Shown: positions 1 through 9,060 of the stretch, in pieces
How positions within the stretch are numbered: position 1 is the stretch's first letter
Layout of the letters: each line of letters begins with the position of its first letter
Assembly (NCBI RefSeq): GCF_016406325.1
Contig: NZ_CP066370.1
Location: 1,240,001-1,304,000, forward strand
Source: Shewanella putrefaciens
GTDB taxonomy: Bacteria; Pseudomonadota; Gammaproteobacteria; Enterobacterales; Shewanellaceae
Length of the DNA stretch: 64,000 bases
Direction of reading: 5' to 3'
The notes under the pieces: model-generated
What the model was told of the DNA's origin: nothing
Seen by the model: the letters and a program-made list of their open reading frames with translations, nothing else
Databases searched by the model: none
Made by a program: the position numbers and the translations under genes

Positions 1-1
1 A

Positions 2-208
2 CCCGCCGCACAGGCTTTAGGTGCAGATGTCGCTCGGGTCGCAATGGCCGTTGCTTGGGGCGATGCGTGGACTAACTTGATTCAACCTTTCTGGGCACTG
101 CCCGTGCTGGCGATTGCAGGCTTAAAAGCGCGGGATATTATGGGCTTTTGTTTAATGCAATTGATGATCACTGGCGTGATTATTAGTATCGCGTTGAGCT
201 GGTTCTAA
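2..208 (+). CDS. atoE: Short-chain fatty acid transporter, AtoE family (3' end only)
   Basis: The window opens inside this gene; only the last 68 codons are present, ending in TAA. The residues include WTNLIQPFWALP followed by a GLKARDIMGFC segment and a hydrophobic C terminus. This matches my memory of the end of AtoE/TIGR00366 transporters, inner-membrane proteins that import short-chain fatty acids such as acetoacetate or butyrate. A strong hairpin terminator lies about 40 bp downstream, so this is the last gene of its transcript. Family recognition is good; substrate is inferred from the family. Confidence 0.75.
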   Translation, partial: PAAQALGADVARVAMAVAWGDAWTNLIQPFWALPVLAIAGLKARDIMGFCLMQLMITGVIISIALSWF

Positions 209-245
209 AGGCCTAGCGACAGCTACTTTTGCATTTAGAGAGTAG

Positions 246-272
246 AAGGGCAATATGAGATTGCCCTTTTTT
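246..272 (+). terminator. Rho-independent terminator after atoE-like gene
   Basis: An 8-bp stem (AAGGGCAA / TTGCCCTT) with a 7-nt loop runs into a T tract. It lies between the convergent atoE-like and DUF1294 genes and could serve both. Confidence 0.85.
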
Positions 273-289
273 ATTGGCGATGAATGAAC

Positions 290-718
290 TTAGATAAACA
301 TATCTACGGCACCCGTTTTTATGCCATAACCCAGCACGGCTAAGTTGGCGACAACGGTGAGCCAAAAGACGTTTCTAAATGAGGCTTTAACGGACTTGTG
401 TCTTAACAGGTTTTGGGCAAATAGAGCGCCGGGCCAACCGCCCATAAGGGCGAGCAGGTGTAATGTGCTTTCTTTAGTTCGCCATTTATTACGTTTTGCG
501 GCGGATTTATCAATGGCATAGGCAATAAAGGTGAGAAAACTGAGTGTGAGGTACATACCCACTATTCCAACGGGAAGTAAATGCCAAAATGCGGCACCTA
601 TCATTAGCGTTAAGAAAATAATCACTAATAACAGTGATATAAGGCTAAACTTTGTATTGGATACGCTGGTCTTTGGGGCTCGGTTGTTTATTCGCTTAAA
701 TGGTCGTTTATTGGTCAT
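290..718 (-). CDS. DUF1294 membrane protein
   Basis: A 142-residue inner-membrane protein with a basic N terminus (about residues 1-25). Two hydrophobic segments lie near 25-65 and a third near the C terminus. Between them is the DUF1294 signature: YAIDKSAAKRNKWRTKE, then LHLLALMGGWPGALFAQ and a basic RHKS(V)K stretch. In many proteobacteria this domain is fused to an N-terminal cold-shock domain; that domain is absent here and only a short charged tail replaces it. The function of the family is unknown. The gene is 27 bp from the DUF418 gene on the same strand, so the two may be cotranscribed. Confidence 0.8.
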   Translation of the reverse strand: MTNKRPFKRINNRAPKTSVSNTKFSLISLLLVIIFLTLMIGAAFWHLLPVGIVGMYLTLSFLTFIAYAIDKSAAKRNKWRTKESTLHLLALMGGWPGALFAQNLLRHKSVKASFRNVFWLTVVANLAVLGYGIKTGAVDMFI

Positions 719-745
719 TTTGTTTAGTCGTTTTATATCATTAGT

Positions 746-1942
746 CTATTTTTGTTGCTGTAAGTGCTTTTTAAACGCGAGGCGGCGCCAAAGTTTCTCC
801 AACGGTCCTTGCTTGAAATAGCGTAAATAAAGGCTGGCTAATAGCAGCTGTACCACGGAATAGACTATTGCCATTAGCATATAGCCCCATCTGTCCAAAC
901 TTAAAAGCAATTCGGGGGCAAGATGCCTAAATACTAACACGCCAACGATGGATTGCAGAATATAGAGACTAAAAGCGAGTTTGCCGACATTTTGTAGTGA
1001 CGTCAGTCTGTTAGGATTGTTCTTGCAAATTATAACCATTATATGGATGTAAATCAGCGCCATAGGAATAGCACTTAGCATGATTAGCACATCTGAAAAC
1101 GCCACGAGGATGGTATTTTTTGTTAAACCTAAGACGGTATCGAGCAGTGATAGCGTTACGCTTGCTAGCACTAATTTCACCAGTACCGATTTGCTAAAAC
1201 CGCGCTCAAAAGTTCCTTGCTGATATAACGCCATGCCGAGCAACATCAAGCCCGCAGTAAACCACATTAAGGTAAAAGGGATCACGAGCGCCATATAGCC
1301 GACTTGCATCAAATGCAGGAACAGTTGGTCTGCATAGCTTGAGGTCCATGCACTGTATTGCAGTGCAAATAAACTCGATTCTCGAGTGAAAGGTTCATCG
1401 CTGCCTGCAAGGCTAACCAGCGTAATAATAACTAAGGCACCAAAAATAAAAATATTCGCTTTGCGTTTAAGTTCGCCAATACTTAAGTCTTTGTAATAAA
1501 TGGCTAAAAAACCACTGATCCCATAAGTGAATAAAATGTCACCTGGCCAAATAATAATGCCATGAATTAGGCCAAATACCATCAGCCAGCCTAAACGTGA
1601 GCGAAGTAGGGGATAAGCGTTTAAGCCTTTGGCGCTAAATCGCTGATACTGAATAAAAAGTCCGACACCAAACAAGATAGAGAACAAACTGATAAAGCGA
1701 CCTTCTATAAAAAAATGATTAAAAACTTTGATCATTTGATCCGACTGCGGCGGCGTTTCATGGGGCGCATAGCCATAAAAACTAATCCCCATAAAGTAGA
1801 TATTCATAAAAAATATCCCCAAGACGGCTAAGCCACGAATGGCATCAAGGTTGGCGTTACGCGGTGAGGATGTCGCCACTGTGCTAAGAGGCTGTGTGGA
1901 GTTTGATCTTGACCAAGTGTCGTTAGGTAAGTTTGCTTGCAC
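746..1942 (-). CDS. DUF418 family membrane protein (YeiB-like)
   Basis: A 398-residue polytopic membrane protein with roughly ten hydrophobic segments. Near residues 30-45 it has the diagnostic start of the DUF418/YeiB family, NLDAIRGLAVLGIFFMN. A C-terminal DUF418 domain follows, with a KLAFSLYILQS motif and an RRLAF(K) end. The family resembles acyltransferase-3 membrane proteins, but its reaction is not established. The assigned start is GTG with AAGGA about 11 bp upstream; the true start could be slightly further in, since the first 25 residues are poorly conserved in type. It precedes the DUF1294 gene. Confidence 0.82.
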   Translation of the reverse strand: MQANLPNDTWSRSNSTQPLSTVATSSPRNANLDAIRGLAVLGIFFMNIYFMGISFYGYAPHETPPQSDQMIKVFNHFFIEGRFISLFSILFGVGLFIQYQRFSAKGLNAYPLLRSRLGWLMVFGLIHGIIIWPGDILFTYGISGFLAIYYKDLSIGELKRKANIFIFGALVIITLVSLAGSDEPFTRESSLFALQYSAWTSSYADQLFLHLMQVGYMALVIPFTLMWFTAGLMLLGMALYQQGTFERGFSKSVLVKLVLASVTLSLLDTVLGLTKNTILVAFSDVLIMLSAIPMALIYIHIMVIICKNNPNRLTSLQNVGKLAFSLYILQSIVGVLVFRHLAPELLLSLDRWGYMLMAIVYSVVQLLLASLYLRYFKQGPLEKLWRRLAFKKHLQQQK

Positions 1943-2091
1943 GTTAGCTGAGTTCCTTTCGCTTGTAGATATGTTCGGCTTTTCATTCTGATTAAGGAAG
2001 GCTAGCTGACACTAACCCTCAATGAAATATAGATAGTGTAGAAAGTGCAATATAGGTGACATATAAAGTGGCAGAGAAAACTGTAGACTAA

Positions 2092-2529
2092 TTATTCGCC
2101 GATATCTTCGTTCCAGAGTTTGGGATTATTGGCGATAAAGTCCAGCATTAGTTGCTTACATTCAGGGTTGTCGACCACAGTCACATCAACGCCGCGCGAC
2201 TGGACATAGGCTTCAGGACCTTGGAAGGTGATATTTTCACCCACCACTACCTTGGGGATACCGTAGAGTAAAATGGCGCCGCTACACATATCGCAGGGAG
2301 AGAGGGTCGAATATAAGGTGCCTTTTTGATAATCGGCGGCGCTTAGGCGGCCGGCGTTTTCAAGGCAGTCCATCTCCGCATGTAACACGGCGCTGCCTTG
2401 CTGAACGCGCTTATTGTGGCCACGAGCGACAATTTTACCGTCAATCACTAATACCGAGCCAATGGGAATACCGCCTTCGGCTAATCCTTGTTTGGCTTCA
2501 TCAATGGCGGCCTGTAAAAATTCATCCAT
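2092..2529 (-). CDS. Nucleoside/cytosine deaminase of the zinc CDA superfamily
   Basis: A 145-residue soluble deaminase. The zinc site is complete: HAEMDC supplies the histidine and catalytic glutamate, and PCDMCSG supplies the two cysteines. Length and motifs resemble yeast-type cytosine deaminase and guanine/tRNA-adenosine deaminase relatives. The GIPKVVVGEN and FQGPEAYVQSRGVDV stretches look closest to the small yeast FCY1-like group. Expected reaction: hydrolytic deamination of cytosine or a related base in pyrimidine salvage. An in-frame TTG lies 12 bp upstream, but ATG at 2529 has a GGGGTG ribosome site at close range and is preferred. Exact substrate is inferred. Confidence 0.8.
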   Translation of the reverse strand: MDEFLQAAIDEAKQGLAEGGIPIGSVLVIDGKIVARGHNKRVQQGSAVLHAEMDCLENAGRLSAADYQKGTLYSTLSPCDMCSGAILLYGIPKVVVGENITFQGPEAYVQSRGVDVTVVDNPECKQLMLDFIANNPKLWNEDIGE

Positions 2530-2604
2530 CTTGCACCCCAATTTAGGTTGTTTGGCTTAGCATAGCAGCCTGCAAACATTGAGCAAGACAACTTAAGTTA
2601 CTAT

Positions 2605-2646
2605 CTTGCTTAAAGATTAACCTTTGCTTGCTTAAAGATTAACCTT
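2605..2646. repeat. Tandem 20-bp direct repeat (two copies, 22-bp period)
   Basis: CTTGCTTAAAGATTAACCTT occurs at 2605-2624 and again, identical, at 2627-2646. It lies between the deaminase and DUF4442 genes. No function is apparent. Confidence 0.9.
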
Positions 2647-2663
2647 GGCTCGCTGGCGTTAAC

Positions 2664-3155
2664 TTATTTTTGCGGCTTTTCTGAAATCCACAATTTGATA
2701 TGTCCCTTCACGACCACAACGCCTTGGGTGTCGTAGGCGGTCACGGGCACCAGCATATCGCCAGGCGTCCATTGCTCTGGCGTTACTTCGGCAACACATA
2801 AAATGTCGCTGCCCGCTTTGGCGGTGTAATCCACGCTCATTCCCTTAGGGATCCAACGTAAATGGGCGGGTATCGAGGCTTCGGCCATCACGCCCATCGC
2901 CATTTCGAGGCCATTACAAATCGCAATCACATGCACAGTTTTTATATGGTTATGAACGGCATGACGTTTTTTTATCAAGCAAGAACAGTAGTTAAGGCGC
3001 AATTCAGTGATCAGTGGTTTGATTGTGCCAAAATAAGGTGCCATGCGTGACACCATCATAGAGAAGATTTTTTGGCCAAAGGGTAAACCTTGGGTCTTGT
3101 GGTAAAGCGCAAGAACCTTATTGGGTTGGGTGCGGGTTTCTTCGTAGGTACTCAT
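2664..3155 (-). CDS. DUF4442 hotdog-fold thioesterase-like protein
   Basis: A 163-residue protein with features of the DUF4442 group of hotdog-fold acyl-thioesterase-like proteins. These are an ITELR segment, the CSCLIKKRHAVHNHIKTVHVIAICNG region where the hotdog helix lies, and a C-terminal beta-rich half including WIPKGMSVDYTAKA. No catalytic residues are firmly established for this family, so acyl-CoA hydrolysis is an expectation only. A clear ribosome site (AAGGAT) sits 5-6 bp before the ATG. It stands alone, divergent from the DUF368 gene. Confidence 0.75.
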   Translation of the reverse strand: MSTYEETRTQPNKVLALYHKTQGLPFGQKIFSMMVSRMAPYFGTIKPLITELRLNYCSCLIKKRHAVHNHIKTVHVIAICNGLEMAMGVMAEASIPAHLRWIPKGMSVDYTAKAGSDILCVAEVTPEQWTPGDMLVPVTAYDTQGVVVVKGHIKLWISEKPQK

Positions 3156-3392
3156 GTTTATCCTTCATCGGAGTGCAAACTAGGGAAGATAATCTTAGGC
3201 CAGTGACGATGTTAGGTCTTAGTGGCGTGGTTATCTTTTTCTGGTCGGATGAGTGTAACATTGAGGTAACAATCATTGCCAGTCGGCTGAATTAAGCAAA
3301 CTTCATTTCGCGGTTTTTAGGCTAACACCGTATAATCGCGGCAAATTTGTCATTAAAGACAAACCATATTGATTTAATTACAAGGACTCACA

Positions 3393-4307
3393 GTGAAATA
3401 TTTACTGACCTATTTTAAGGGAATGGCCATGGGGGCCGCCGATGTGGTGCCTGGGGTTTCGGGCGGCACCATCGCCTTTATTACCGGTATTCTCGATACC
3501 TTGCTTGAAAGCGTTAAGCGCATCAATCCATCCCTTTGGGGCGTGATTAAGTCACAGGGGCTAAAAGGCGCCTTTATACATATCAATGGTGGGTTTTTAG
3601 TGAGTTTATTGGCGGGCATCCTGACCAGTATTTTTACCTTCGCTAAGCTGATTTCATGGTTATTGGTGGCGCATCCGATCCCCATTTGGTCATTCTTCTT
3701 TGGCTTAATCCTTATCTCTGTTGTGCATATGCTTAAGCAGGTCAGTGGCTTTACGCTGGCGCGTGTAGGTTTATTTGTGCTTGGCGTGTTGGCAGCGTGG
3801 GCGATTACTGTGCTCAATCCTGTGTCAGTGGAAGCCAGTTACCTTAATATCTTCTTTGGCGGTGCGATTGCGATTTGCGCCATGGTGTTACCAGGGATCT
3901 CTGGCAGTTTTATCTTATTATTGCTCGGCTTATATCCTGTTGTGTTAGCAGCGGCGAAAAATATTCAACTGGATATTCTGGCGTGTTTTGCTGTGGGTGC
4001 TGTGATGGGATTACTGACATTTAGCCATTTATTGTCGGCGCTACTGCGTAAATACCATGATGCCACTATCGTATTTTTAACCGGATTAATGCTTGGCACT
4101 TTAGGCAAAATTTGGCCTTGGAAACAAACGTTAACTTGGCGTACCAACTCCCATGGCGAACAAGTGCCTTTGCTGGAGCAAAATATTTCGCCGCTTAATT
4201 TTGAGCAGGTAACTGGTCAGCCTTCACAATTGATGTTAGCCATTGGGTGCATGTTAGCGGCTATCGCCTTGGTCTGGGGCTTAGAAAAGGTCGGTAAACG
4301 GGATTAA
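3393..4307 (+). CDS. DUF368 membrane protein, candidate undecaprenyl-phosphate translocase
   Basis: A 304-residue polytopic membrane protein starting at GTG with AAGGA 6 bp upstream. It carries the DUF368 signature near the N terminus (GMAMGAADVVPGVSGGTIAF) and a second, related PGISGSF repeat near residue 170. This internal duplication is typical of the family, in which paired re-entrant segments face each other. DUF368 proteins (PopT) have been described as undecaprenyl-phosphate flippases that recycle the cell-wall carrier lipid. The role here is inferred from that family work. A strong terminator follows. Confidence 0.85.
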   Translation: MKYLLTYFKGMAMGAADVVPGVSGGTIAFITGILDTLLESVKRINPSLWGVIKSQGLKGAFIHINGGFLVSLLAGILTSIFTFAKLISWLLVAHPIPIWSFFFGLILISVVHMLKQVSGFTLARVGLFVLGVLAAWAITVLNPVSVEASYLNIFFGGAIAICAMVLPGISGSFILLLLGLYPVVLAAAKNIQLDILACFAVGAVMGLLTFSHLLSALLRKYHDATIVFLTGLMLGTLGKIWPWKQTLTWRTNSHGEQVPLLEQNISPLNFEQVTGQPSQLMLAIGCMLAAIALVWGLEKVGKRD

Positions 4308-4334
4308 CTCTTTGTTTGTCGCAACCTAATATTC

Positions 4335-4369
4335 AACAAAAGCAGCGAGATACGCTGCTTTTGTTTTTT
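4335..4369 (+). terminator. Rho-independent terminator after DUF368 gene
   Basis: A perfect 13-bp stem (4335-4347 with 4353-4365), GC-rich at its apex, with a 5-nt loop, continues into a run of T. Confidence 0.9.
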
Positions 4370-4535
4370 GTGCATATGCACATCTTACTTGAATCAGGTC
4401 AGATCTCGACTTTAGAGCGATGTTATTTTAGGCCTGTTTTAGTTACAATCCGCAGTTCATAGTTAGCGTACTCAGTCGACGTTATGCTCCAGTTTAAACT
4501 CAGTGAGAGTTTGCAGTTACGATAAGGATATACTT

Positions 4536-6137
4536 GTGGAAAAAAAACAGGTCTCGTGGGTTGGTGTGGCGTTGGCAATTTTTGCCTTAGGTCATGTGGT
4601 TAACTTAATCATCGATAAGCAAGATTCTGAGATATCGCCCGAATTAAAGCAGCAAATTTCCGACACGATCTTGGCTCACAGACCACCATCCTCTGCGAAT
4701 AACTTCTTCACTGCTACTCCGGATAATCTTCAGGTGGCTGACGATTCGACCAAAATCCGGATGCCCACCAAGTTAGCCCAAGTGAGTCAAATCTACAGTA
4801 ATCTCAGTGCATTTGCGGCGCTCAAGCAAGATGGCACTGTGGTGGCGTGGGGCGATGCAGACTGTGGTGGCGATATCAATAACGCCCAAGAGCCTCTGGT
4901 TAATGTAAAACGGTTGTATGCGGCTGAGGATACCTGCGGCTTTGCAGCATTAACCCATGACGACAAACTTATCCCTTGGGGAATGGGGGATGAATTTATG
5001 CCCTGGACTCGAGGAGTGAGACCTGTACTGAATGATGTGCGCGATTTTGTTATGGCTAAGGGGCTTTATGCAGCCATTAAGCAAGATGGAAGTGTCGTAA
5101 GTTGGTCTTTTGAAGATGCAGCTACTGCCGAGCTAAGCTCTGGTAAACACGCCGCGCCTGCGATGACGAATGTCGTGTCTGTATCTGTTAACTATCGTGC
5201 TTTTGCCGCCTTAAAACGGGATGGGACAGTAGTGACATGGGGGCAGGCTGATTATGGTGGCGATAGTCGCCAAGTGGCCTCAGAGCTTAACAATGTGAAA
5301 CTACTCTATGCTAACAATAATGCTTTTACCGCGATGACAGCGACGGGCAGGTTGGTCTCATGGGGTAGGGTAAGAGCGGATCAAAAAGGCCGTGAGCAAG
5401 TGGCAAAGCTTAGCCAATTAATGCCAGCCGTAAAAGTGGTTAATACTGATAATGGCTTTGCGGCGCTGTTGGCGGATGGCAGTGTTTATACATGGGGGGA
5501 GGGGGAGTTAACAGAATATCATGTTCCATTTCCTGCTCGCTTATCTCACCCAAATCGCGCCAATAAAGTGATTGATATTTTTGCAAATCATGACGCGTTT
5601 GCCGCCTTAACCATCAGTCGACAACTTATCGTTTGGGGTAATAAATTCCATGGTGCTGATACGTCAGTTCTTAAGGATAAGTTGCAAAGCGTGCATCAGG
5701 TTTATCCCTTTGATAAGGGATTTGTCGCGCTACGTGGGGATAATACGGCTATCGCTTGGGAAGGATGGGAATTGGTAGAAAAGCAGCCACGTTATCAAGA
5801 GGTCACTCAGGTGAGCAAAGTGGTGACCTACGAACGGGAATTTGCCTTTTTAAAGCAGGATGGCACTGTGGTTGATGGTCACTCTGGGCCCAAAACTGAC
5901 ATTACTCAAGCAACGGATATTTTTCCCACGGGTTTAGGATTTACGGTTAAACACCAAGATGGCTCGATTGCAGTATGGATGGGGGACGATTCTGCGGTGA
6001 CGCTAGATAAGCAAGCCGTTGATTTGAGCCAAATGCGCGATATTCGCAGTAATTTGCTTGATGCCATTGCTTTAATGGCCGATGGCACAGTTCAGGCATG
6101 GAATATGATGGGCTTTAGCGAGCAAGCTACCCAATAA
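4536..6137 (+). CDS. Membrane-anchored RCC1-like repeat protein
   Basis: A 533-residue protein if read from GTG 4536, which has AAGGA 7 bp upstream; an upstream in-frame GTG at 4503 lacks one. A single N-terminal hydrophobic segment (VSWVGVALAIFALGHVV) suggests a membrane anchor with the rest in the periplasm. The body is about ten degenerate repeats of the form (A/G)FAAL(K)xDGTVVxWG, spaced roughly 45-50 residues apart, alternating with YxxxxAF. This is the RCC1/beta-propeller repeat pattern. No enzymatic motif is visible. Such propellers usually bind protein partners; the partner here is unknown. It is a single-gene unit with a terminator shared with the convergent regulator gene. Confidence 0.7.
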   Translation: MEKKQVSWVGVALAIFALGHVVNLIIDKQDSEISPELKQQISDTILAHRPPSSANNFFTATPDNLQVADDSTKIRMPTKLAQVSQIYSNLSAFAALKQDGTVVAWGDADCGGDINNAQEPLVNVKRLYAAEDTCGFAALTHDDKLIPWGMGDEFMPWTRGVRPVLNDVRDFVMAKGLYAAIKQDGSVVSWSFEDAATAELSSGKHAAPAMTNVVSVSVNYRAFAALKRDGTVVTWGQADYGGDSRQVASELNNVKLLYANNNAFTAMTATGRLVSWGRVRADQKGREQVAKLSQLMPAVKVVNTDNGFAALLADGSVYTWGEGELTEYHVPFPARLSHPNRANKVIDIFANHDAFAALTISRQLIVWGNKFHGADTSVLKDKLQSVHQVYPFDKGFVALRGDNTAIAWEGWELVEKQPRYQEVTQVSKVVTYEREFAFLKQDGTVVDGHSGPKTDITQATDIFPTGLGFTVKHQDGSIAVWMGDDSAVTLDKQAVDLSQMRDIRSNLLDAIALMADGTVQAWNMMGFSEQATQ

Positions 6138-6153
6138 CAAGCACAATAAAACT

Positions 6154-6186
6154 AAAGGGCTAAGGTTATTTACACTTTAGCCCTTT
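6154..6186. terminator. Bidirectional terminator between convergent genes
   Basis: AAAGGGCTA (6154-6162) pairs with TAGCCCTTT (6178-6186). Its position between two convergent stop codons suggests use from both sides. Confidence 0.8.
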
Positions 6187-6190
6187 CTAT

Positions 6191-6874
6191 TTAGACGAGG
6201 CTTTTCTCACTTTCCGCTTGATTGGCTTTGATTTCCCGCAGATAGCGATAAATCGAATGCACCGAAATACCCAATCGAGTGGCCGCGACTTGGGCGCTGT
6301 CCTTAAGCTCGAAAATCCCTAATTCATGGAGTTGATTGACAATTTCGCGACTTTTTTGTGAAGTTGATACGGTAGGGTTGGAACGTACTTCATGGTTAAT
6401 ACTATCGATAGTGCTATGGAGTGCTTCATCAATATTACGGGCAAATACCTCGGGTGAACTGGTGAGTTCATGGTTAAACAAGTGTTCTGGCATCATAGTG
6501 CGTAGTATCGATTGCAGCGGGGCATCCATATCGGTATTGATGCATAAAAGCCCTATTGGCTGATTTTTACTGTTACGGATAACCGTGGTGATGGATCTGA
6601 GCGTCTTACCATTGGCACATTTTGTTAGGTAAGCATCGGAAATATCCTGACCCGCTTTAAGTTTAAGCAAAGCAAGATTGGTAATGGGGGCACCTACTTC
6701 ACGTCCAGTAATATGGCCGTTGGCAATTTTGACTACAGACGGGTGTTTTGCATCCAAACTGTGCAGCACCACTTCAGTATGTTGGCCATACATGGCAGCA
6801 ATGCCATCAACGATATTCTCGATTGATTTGAGTATGTCCCAATCATTTGGGGTTAAATCTATCAGCTTCACCAT
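6191..6874 (-). CDS. YheO/DauR-type transcriptional regulator (PAS plus HTH)
   Basis: A 227-residue regulator. Residues about 15-125 form the YheO-like PAS domain (GQHTEVVLHSLD, then GREVGAPITNLAL and GLLCINTDMD). Residues about 165-220 form the matching C-terminal HTH (ESREIVNQLHELGIF-type helix, then AATRLGISVHSIYRYLREI). Family members such as DauR control amino-acid catabolic genes. It lies 47 bp downstream of the UPF0597 L-cysteine desulfidase gene on the same strand, so it probably senses and controls that pathway, perhaps through the inverted repeat upstream of the desulfidase. Function is by family and context. Confidence 0.82.
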   Translation of the reverse strand: MVKLIDLTPNDWDILKSIENIVDGIAAMYGQHTEVVLHSLDAKHPSVVKIANGHITGREVGAPITNLALLKLKAGQDISDAYLTKCANGKTLRSITTVIRNSKNQPIGLLCINTDMDAPLQSILRTMMPEHLFNHELTSSPEVFARNIDEALHSTIDSINHEVRSNPTVSTSQKSREIVNQLHELGIFELKDSAQVAATRLGISVHSIYRYLREIKANQAESEKSLV

Positions 6875-6921
6875 TTCAACCTTTTATCATTAATTTATTT
6901 AAAATCATTAGGTTAAAATTA

Positions 6922-8196
6922 TTACGTTGACATTATATCAATAATGGTGACATCGGTGGATGACATACCATTAAGGATCATTTTACCAATGTTTTTTATG
7001 GTTTTTTCCACATCGGTTGCGATGATGCCTTGGCCTGAAACATTTTGACTATTTAATGCCATTAAAAATGACCGCACCGCAGCACTGGATGATGTACTGA
7101 CTTTCATGGCACAGGAGGCTTTTGCACCATCACAGACCATGCCCGAGCTATCACTAATGACATTTTGAATCGCAAAACAGGATTGCTCGAAGGAGCCGCC
7201 AGCAATATATACCATGGCCATAGAGGCCGCTGCACTGGTTACAGTGTTACCACAGAATGCAGAAAGTGGTGGGTAGTGGGACTTGATATAAATCGCTCCT
7301 AGGTGACTCATTATTAAGGCGCGGGCGAGCTTTTCCTCGGTGACGTTATAGCATTGCGCAGTTAATACCACAGGAATCGTCGCCGCAATTCCCTGATTAC
7401 CACTGCCTAAATTGCTCATAGCGGGGAGATTGGCGCCGCCCATACGCGCATCGGATGCAGCAGCAGTTAACATCACAATTTTATTGAGTAAATCTTCGCC
7501 TATTATTCCTGCCGCAATACCACTTTTCATGGTGCGGCCCACCTCGAGTCCATAGGGCTTTGCCATGCCTTCATCGGATAACTTGCCATTTAATTCGGAG
7601 GCTTTAAGGATGAACTTGATCTGATCGAAGGGGACTTCTTGAGCGAACTGATAAATTGATTTAATACTGATATCGATGCCATCACAGATAGAGCCTGTGG
7701 CGGCACTCTGGGCGTTATCCGCGGTAAAAACGGGCTCACCATTAAGGCGTTTTTCGGCAATTAAGGTGTGACCGCCACAAATTTTAACTAAGGCTTCTTG
7801 CTCACCCGCTTTTAAGGTGACGCAGCAATAGATAAATTCTTCTGTTTCAGTTCGTTCAACTTTTACCTTACCAGCATCAATAAGATCTTGTGCTTGTGCG
7901 ACTTGTTCTGGGGTGATAGCGGCAAGCACTTCTAAACCTGCCTCTGCATTACCGGCAATAGCACCTGCGGCAGCGGCGATAGCAAGGCCGATTTTACCTG
8001 TGCCAGGAACATATACGCCCATAGAGTTTTTATATAAATTATCAGAGACTTGTACTGAGATAGCTTCAGGAACTATGCCTAATAAAGTGCGAGCAACAGC
8101 AGATGCATAGGCGGCAGCAATGGGCTCTGTACAGCCTAATGCTGGCTTTACAACTTGGTTGAGGATTTGAATATACTGCTGCCATAGGGGGTTCAT
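6922..8196 (-). CDS. cyuA: UPF0597 family L-cysteine desulfidase (CyuA/YhaM-like)
   Basis: A 424-residue protein of the serine-dehydratase-alpha-like UPF0597 family. The N-terminal [15 protein letters not shown] motif supplies one conserved cysteine. Further cysteines ([24 protein letters not shown]) fit the iron-sulfur cluster of L-cysteine desulfidase, which breaks cysteine to sulfide, ammonia and pyruvate. E. coli CyuA is the closest characterised bacterial relative I recall. A YheO-type regulator follows on the same strand, replacing the Lrp-type regulator that accompanies cyuA in enterics. No cyuP-like transporter is adjacent. The start ATG has AAGG about 10 bp upstream. L-serine could also be a substrate. 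Confidence 0.82.
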   Translation of the reverse strand: MNPLWQQYIQILNQVVKPALGCTEPIAAAYASAVARTLLGIVPEAISVQVSDNLYKNSMGVYVPGTGKIGLAIAAAAGAIAGNAEAGLEVLAAITPEQVAQAQDLIDAGKVKVERTETEEFIYCCVTLKAGEQEALVKICGGHTLIAEKRLNGEPVFTADNAQSAATGSICDGIDISIKSIYQFAQEVPFDQIKFILKASELNGKLSDEGMAKPYGLEVGRTMKSGIAAGIIGEDLLNKIVMLTAAASDARMGGANLPAMSNLGSGNQGIAATIPVVLTAQCYNVTEEKLARALIMSHLGAIYIKSHYPPLSAFCGNTVTSAAASMAMVYIAGGSFEQSCFAIQNVISDSSGMVCDGAKASCAMKVSTSSSAAVRSFLMALNSQNVSGQGIIATDVEKTIKNIGKMILNGMSSTDVTIIDIMST

Positions 8197-8243
8197 GCGC
8201 TTATAACCTTATTTGAATCTTTGAATGCCATATGCGGCATAAT

Positions 8244-8261
8244 ATGCAACATTATTTGCAT
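8244..8261. promoter_or_regulatory. Candidate operator upstream of cyuA
   Basis: A perfect 6-6-6 inverted repeat, ATGCAA-CATTAT-TTGCAT, lies 48 bp from the cyuA start in the AT-rich region shared with the divergent arsR-like gene. It suits a dimeric regulator; which one binds is unknown. Confidence 0.4.
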
Positions 8262-8430
8262 TTTATCTTTTTTTGCAATTATTTTTTAATTAATCCTTCG
8301 TCTGAGGACAAGGCTAACCTATGTTGGGCATATTGATAGTTTGGGATGGCGGGCTTGGATTTTTCATTCGGTCAAGGATAGACTCGGTTGATGGTTTATT
8401 GGTGGAGTTTCTTACACTAAGTTGGGAAAT

Positions 8431-8739
8431 ATGAAAGAGAGAATCAAAGTAAAAGCGAATATTTTCAAGGCGCTGGGTCATCCGACCCGCTTGTGGATTG
8501 TTGAGCAACTCGCGGAGGGTGAAAAGTGTGTTTGTGAGTTTGTAGAGGTAATAGATGTTGATTTTTCGACTATTTCTAAGCATCTGTCAGTACTCCGTAA
8601 TGCAGGAATTGTCGATATGGATAAACGCGGAAAGCAGATTTTTTATCGTTTAACTCTCCCTTGCCTACTTAATTCGTTAAGTTGCATTGATACGCTATTG
8701 GATCACCAAATTCAGAAGCAGATCGCATTAATAGACTAA
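8431..8739 (+). CDS. arsR: ArsR/SmtB family metalloregulator
   Basis: A 102-residue winged-helix repressor. KALGHPTRLWIVEQLAEGEKCVCEF contains the CVC metal-binding pair in the alpha-3 position used by ArsR for arsenite/antimonite. The recognition helix is STISKHLSVLRNAGIV and the wing is RGKQIFYRL. ATG 8431 is chosen over TTG 8422; neither has a strong ribosome site. It heads a cluster with a small thioredoxin, an ArsF-like protein and an ArsG-like permease, which suggests induction by an arsenical. Other soft metals are possible. Confidence 0.85.
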   Translation: MKERIKVKANIFKALGHPTRLWIVEQLAEGEKCVCEFVEVIDVDFSTISKHLSVLRNAGIVDMDKRGKQIFYRLTLPCLLNSLSCIDTLLDHQIQKQIALID

Positions 8740-8799
8740 TTTCGCACCTATCATTTGGTCAAATGGCAAAATGACAAATCAATGTTCTAAGGAGCGATA

Positions 8800-9042
8800 A
8801 TGAATATCAAAATTCTAGGTACGGGCTGTGCTAAGTGTCAAAAGTTGGCAGAAGCAACAACAGCAGCGGCAGATGCACTAAATCTTGATTATCAGTTAAC
8901 TAAAGTCACTGATATTGAAAAAATTATGGATTATAACGTGATGTCTACACCTGCGCTCGTGGTTGATGAGCAAGTCAAACTCTCGGGCCGCCTCGCCAGT
9001 GTTGATGAGATTATGACGTTACTTAAAGCCCATGCAGAGTAA
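8800..9042 (+). CDS. Small thioredoxin-like redox protein
   Basis: An 80-residue thioredoxin-fold protein with the active site GCAKC at residues 9-13 and the cis-proline segment MSTPALVVD. This compact type belongs to the redox-active disulfide protein family often found beside DUF318 permeases and arsenic genes. A good ribosome site (AAGGAGCG) sits upstream. It shares architecture and motifs with the thioredoxin encoded at 19490-19726 in the main arsenic locus; the two are paralogues. It probably delivers electrons to the membrane or arsenical-handling partners encoded downstream. Confidence 0.85.
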   Translation: MNIKILGTGCAKCQKLAEATTAAADALNLDYQLTKVTDIEKIMDYNVMSTPALVVDEQVKLSGRLASVDEIMTLLKAHAE

Positions 9043-9060
9043 TAGCCTTTAGGAGTCGGC

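Noticed and set aside
2605..2646. Tandem repeat considered as a CRISPR
   Set aside because: Only two copies with a 2-bp gap; no spacers.
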